DNA of 7,163 nt from Candidatus Cloacimonadota bacterium. Its GTDB lineage: Bacteria > Cloacimonadota > Cloacimonadia > Cloacimonadales > Cloacimonadaceae. The stretch covers positions 1 to 7,163 of the forward strand of contig JAQVMI010000092.1 of NCBI GenBank assembly GCA_028703735.1. Reading direction: 5' to 3'. Under the pieces are notes generated by a model. That model was not told the DNA's origin and ran no database searches. It was given only the letters and a program-made list of their open reading frames with translations. The position numbers and the translations under genes were made by a program. The stretch's first letter is position 1, and each line of letters opens with the position of its first letter. Positions 5,318-7,163 of this stretch are shown in pieces.

Positions 5318-6607
5318 TTACAGCTTTTTAACATATTGTTCTTCGGCAATTATAGATTTGAACTTGTCGTTTGCCTCGCCTAACGCTTCCTTGGGGCTGG
5401 AGTTTCCACGCATGGCTTTTTCTAAAAATCCTTTAAGCTCTGGTCTTGCTTTGAACCAAGCGGGAATCTGTGGTTCATAAACAGCGGTTTCAAGTTGATT
5501 GTAGATACCCTGAAATTGGGGGTATTCTTGCAAAAACTTAAGCAAAGCTGGTGATTGCATAGCACTTCTGCGAACCGGCATATAGCAAGTTTTGGCACTC
5601 CATTTGGCTGTTTGTTCCGTATCGGTAAACCACTTGATGAATTCCCATGCAGCTTGTTCACGCTTACGGTCTCCGCTTTTAAAGATAACTATATTTGCAC
5701 CACTTACAGCGTTCTGGGTTGTTTTATGAACTGGTAACGGGGCATAGCCAATGTTAAAATTAATCGGTTGTTGTTTCATGTGCGTTATAGAAACGCTGGA
5801 GCCCTCGTACATAGCAACGATACCAGCTAAAAAGTCTGTTTGTCCTTCGTATTCTCGAACTACGTACACAGTTTTATCTTTATTAATCATGTCAGATAAA
5901 TAGCTTAAGGCTTCAATACCTTCTGCACTATTAAGCACAGGTGTCCCATTCTTGTCCAAAATAGTTCCACCGGCTTGATGTAGTAAATTTATAAATTGCC
6001 ACTCATTTACGTTAAAATTTGTGCCAAATCTATCTGGTTTACCATCTTTATCTGTATCTTGGGTTAGTTTATTGCAATAGGAACGGAATTCTTCCCATGT
6101 TTGGGGAAAGTGTTTGGGATCCAAGCCTGCCCGGTAAAAATCATCTTTATTATAGAAGTAAGCACGGACGCTTTTATTAAACGGGAAAGAGTAAATAGTC
6201 CCATCGAAGGTATTGGATTTAAGGAAAACAGGATAGATATCTTGTAGGCTTTCTGCTGTAAAATCCTTATCTTCCTTCATTAATTCGTCGAAGCTGCACA
6301 AAACACCTGCTTCTATGTATTTGGAAGTCCAGGATTCGAATACCTGAGCAATATCAGGCTGTTTCTTTGCCTGAATGGAAGCCATCAGTTTTTGAGATAA
6401 CGCAGTATAGCTGCTAATGGGATTTGCCACTACCTCCACATCATCGTGGGTTCGGTTAAATTCGCGAATCATTTCGTTCAAGGTGTCACCCAGAGGTCCG
6501 CTAAGCCCATGCCAGAAGGTAACTTTTACCTTGTCAGATTGAAGGGCACTTTTACATCCTGCTAACAGAATTAGAATTGTTAGGGTTAGAATAATCAGCT
6601 TACGCAT
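5318..6607 (-). CDS. ABC transporter extracellular solute-binding lipoprotein (family 1, UgpB/sugar type)
   Basis: This is the substrate-capturing lipoprotein of an ABC importer, family 1, probably for a sugar or glycerol-3-phosphate-like solute. The 429-residue product is typical in length. Residues 1-17 form a signal peptide (MRK, then a Leu/Ile stretch) ending in lipobox LAGC, with Cys18 (codon 6554-6556) as the lipidation site. VKVTFWHGLSGPLGDTLNEM (27-46) resembles the UgpB start; FPFNKSVRAYFYNKD (141-155) and PQTWEEFRSY (168-177) are family hallmarks. DTDKDGKPDRFG (184-195) is a Ca-loop-like segment common in these proteins. GANIVIFKSG, AAWEFIKWFTD and YMPVRRSA (303-349) are the conserved C-terminal blocks. 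The start is the ATG at 6605-6607, because AGGAG lies 5 nt upstream; an in-frame ATG seven codons earlier lacks a ribosome binding site. It follows the aminotransferase gene by 34 nt. No permease or ATPase gene is visible, and the exact ligand cannot be read. Confidence 0.93.
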   Translation of the reverse strand: MRKLIILTLTILILLAGCKSALQSDKVKVTFWHGLSGPLGDTLNEMIREFNRTHDDVEVVANPISSYTALSQKLMASIQAKKQPDIAQVFESWTSKYIEAGVLCSFDELMKEDKDFTAESLQDIYPVFLKSNTFDGTIYSFPFNKSVRAYFYNKDDFYRAGLDPKHFPQTWEEFRSYCNKLTQDTDKDGKPDRFGTNFNVNEWQFINLLHQAGGTILDKNGTPVLNSAEGIEALSYLSDMINKDKTVYVVREYEGQTDFLAGIVAMYEGSSVSITHMKQQPINFNIGYAPLPVHKTTQNAVSGANIVIFKSGDRKREQAAWEFIKWFTDTEQTAKWSAKTCYMPVRRSAMQSPALLKFLQEYPQFQGIYNQLETAVYEPQIPAWFKARPELKGFLEKAMRGNSSPKEALGEANDKFKSIIAEEQYVKKL

Positions 6608-6612
6608 TGTGG

Positions 6613-6617
6613 CTCCT
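6613..6617 (-). promoter_or_regulatory. Ribosome binding site of the solute-binding protein gene
   Basis: On the minus strand AGGAG is followed by CCACA and then ATG (6605-6607). This 5-nt spacing selects the inner start, which places a short, normal lipoprotein signal peptide at the N-terminus. Confidence 0.8.
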
Positions 6618-6641
6618 ATTTTATACATCTTTTGTTTTGTT

Positions 6642-7163
6642 TTACTTATTGAAATGGTGATTCACAGCTTTATGAACATAAAAGAACATCAGTTTCTCCA
6701 ATTCCGGCTCGAAAACCTGCACGCTAAAATCATCACTGAGAGATTCTGCTAATTTATAAGCATTTTTTAATGCTGTTTCATACATGAACGGAGCATTCGA
6801 GGGTTGTGTGTGACAAAATGAACCTTCATGAACAGCATCATCAAGGCTCAAAGAAATCGAAGGAACCTCAAAACCATCTCTATGATTCCATTCACCATTT
6901 TTGATATTGAACACATACAAGGGAATGAACCTGTAACCATATTCGCAGATGAAATTTAGGGCATTTATCAGGTAATCCACTTCGTCATTATCCATAATAT
7001 AATGTAGGTTCAATCGCACCCATCCCGGTTTTATTCCTGCATATCCTGCATTAGTTATTACACAGCGATAGAAATCTGAAAGCCGTGGATCTATCTTCAT
7101 CAGATAATGTCCATAGGGTCCCGCACAAGAACATCCTGCCCTTGTTTGAATTCCAAACAGATC
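6642..7163 (-). CDS. Class V PLP-dependent aminotransferase/cysteine desulfurase-like enzyme, C-terminal 173 residues
   Basis: The frame is open to the right edge of the window, so only the C-terminal 173 residues are seen; the ATG at 7098-7100 is internal. The visible part begins DLFGIQTRAGCSCAGPYGHY, the conserved C-terminal block of fold-type I class V aminotransferases. A Cys in the RxGxxC region corresponds to the catalytic Cys loop of cysteine desulfurases. Here there are two, as C-S-C (codons 7131-7133 and 7125-7127). KPGWVRLNLHYIMDNDEVDY follows, with the Arg-containing strand that normally binds the substrate carboxylate, then NALNFICEYGYRFIPLYVFN and a tail ending NHHFNK. The PLP lysine and N-terminal domain lie outside the window. 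The substrate is unknown: cysteine desulfuration, selenocysteine lyase activity or another amino acid reaction are all possible. It is upstream of, and probably co-transcribed with, the solute-binding protein gene. Confidence 0.88.
   Translation of the reverse strand, partial: DLFGIQTRAGCSCAGPYGHYLMKIDPRLSDFYRCVITNAGYAGIKPGWVRLNLHYIMDNDEVDYLINALNFICEYGYRFIPLYVFNIKNGEWNHRDGFEVPSISLSLDDAVHEGSFCHTQPSNAPFMYETALKNAYKLAESLSDDFSVQVFEPELEKLMFFYVHKAVNHHFNK

Noticed and set aside
5253..5480. Plus-strand open frame of 75 codons
   Set aside because: It mostly overlaps the end of the solute-binding protein gene in antisense and shows no family features.
5422..5737. Further open frames of 79 (minus) and 60 (plus) codons inside the binding-protein gene
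   Set aside because: Both are alternative frames of a gene whose protein is confidently identified.
6626..6628. Earlier ATG start for the solute-binding protein
   Set aside because: It lacks a Shine-Dalgarno sequence and would add MYKIGAT before a normal signal peptide, while the inner ATG has AGGAG at good spacing.

Overview
The window looks like chromosomal DNA of a member of the FCB superphylum, most plausibly Cloacimonadota (Candidatus Cloacimonas-like). This is inferred from style rather than from a marker gene. The base composition is AT-leaning. There is a very large gingipain-like (peptidase C25) surface protein built from many Gly/Asn-rich beta-sandwich modules, with the 'VGTGTATxxxPIxxYYxxS...IYxAxEL' type of module common in that group. 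A GCSCAGPYGH-type class V aminotransferase is also present.

Layout. Bases 2-4563 (+) hold the 3' part of one large gene for a secreted C25-family protein whose beginning lies left of the window. The reading frame is broken at about base 464, inside the highly conserved 'NLMGDP' block, by what looks like one missing base. The gene therefore appears as a catalytic-domain piece (2-487) and a 1361-residue C-terminal piece (478-4563). The C-terminal piece carries an Ig-like C25 tail, CARDB-like modules with Ca-loop-like motifs, a large beta-sandwich, two copies of a duplicated domain, and FN3 domains. Its last codons and stop lie inside a short nested tandem repeat (4538-4637), followed by a perfect 12-bp-stem hairpin (4651-4692).

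Bases 4564-5317 separate convergent genes and carry no gene I can support. The stretch is dense with inverted repeats, including a two-tier imperfect palindrome (4920-5010), a related inverted copy (5066-5084) and a 21-bp-arm hairpin (5165-5218). The 5165-5218 hairpin pairs better as minus-strand RNA.

On the minus strand, reading from the right edge, a class V PLP-dependent aminotransferase/cysteine-desulfurase-like gene (6642-7163, N-terminus outside the window) is followed after 34 nt by a lipoprotein solute-binding protein of the ABC sugar/glycerol-3-phosphate type (5318-6607). The two are probably co-transcribed. No permease or ATPase for the binding protein is in the window, and nothing follows it on that strand before the convergent gene.

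I see no CRISPR array, tRNA, rRNA, transposase or clearly new system. The points most worth checking are the frameshift, the absent His of the C25 dyad at its usual place, the repeat that overlaps the 3' end of the C25 gene, and the hairpin-rich convergent intergenic region.
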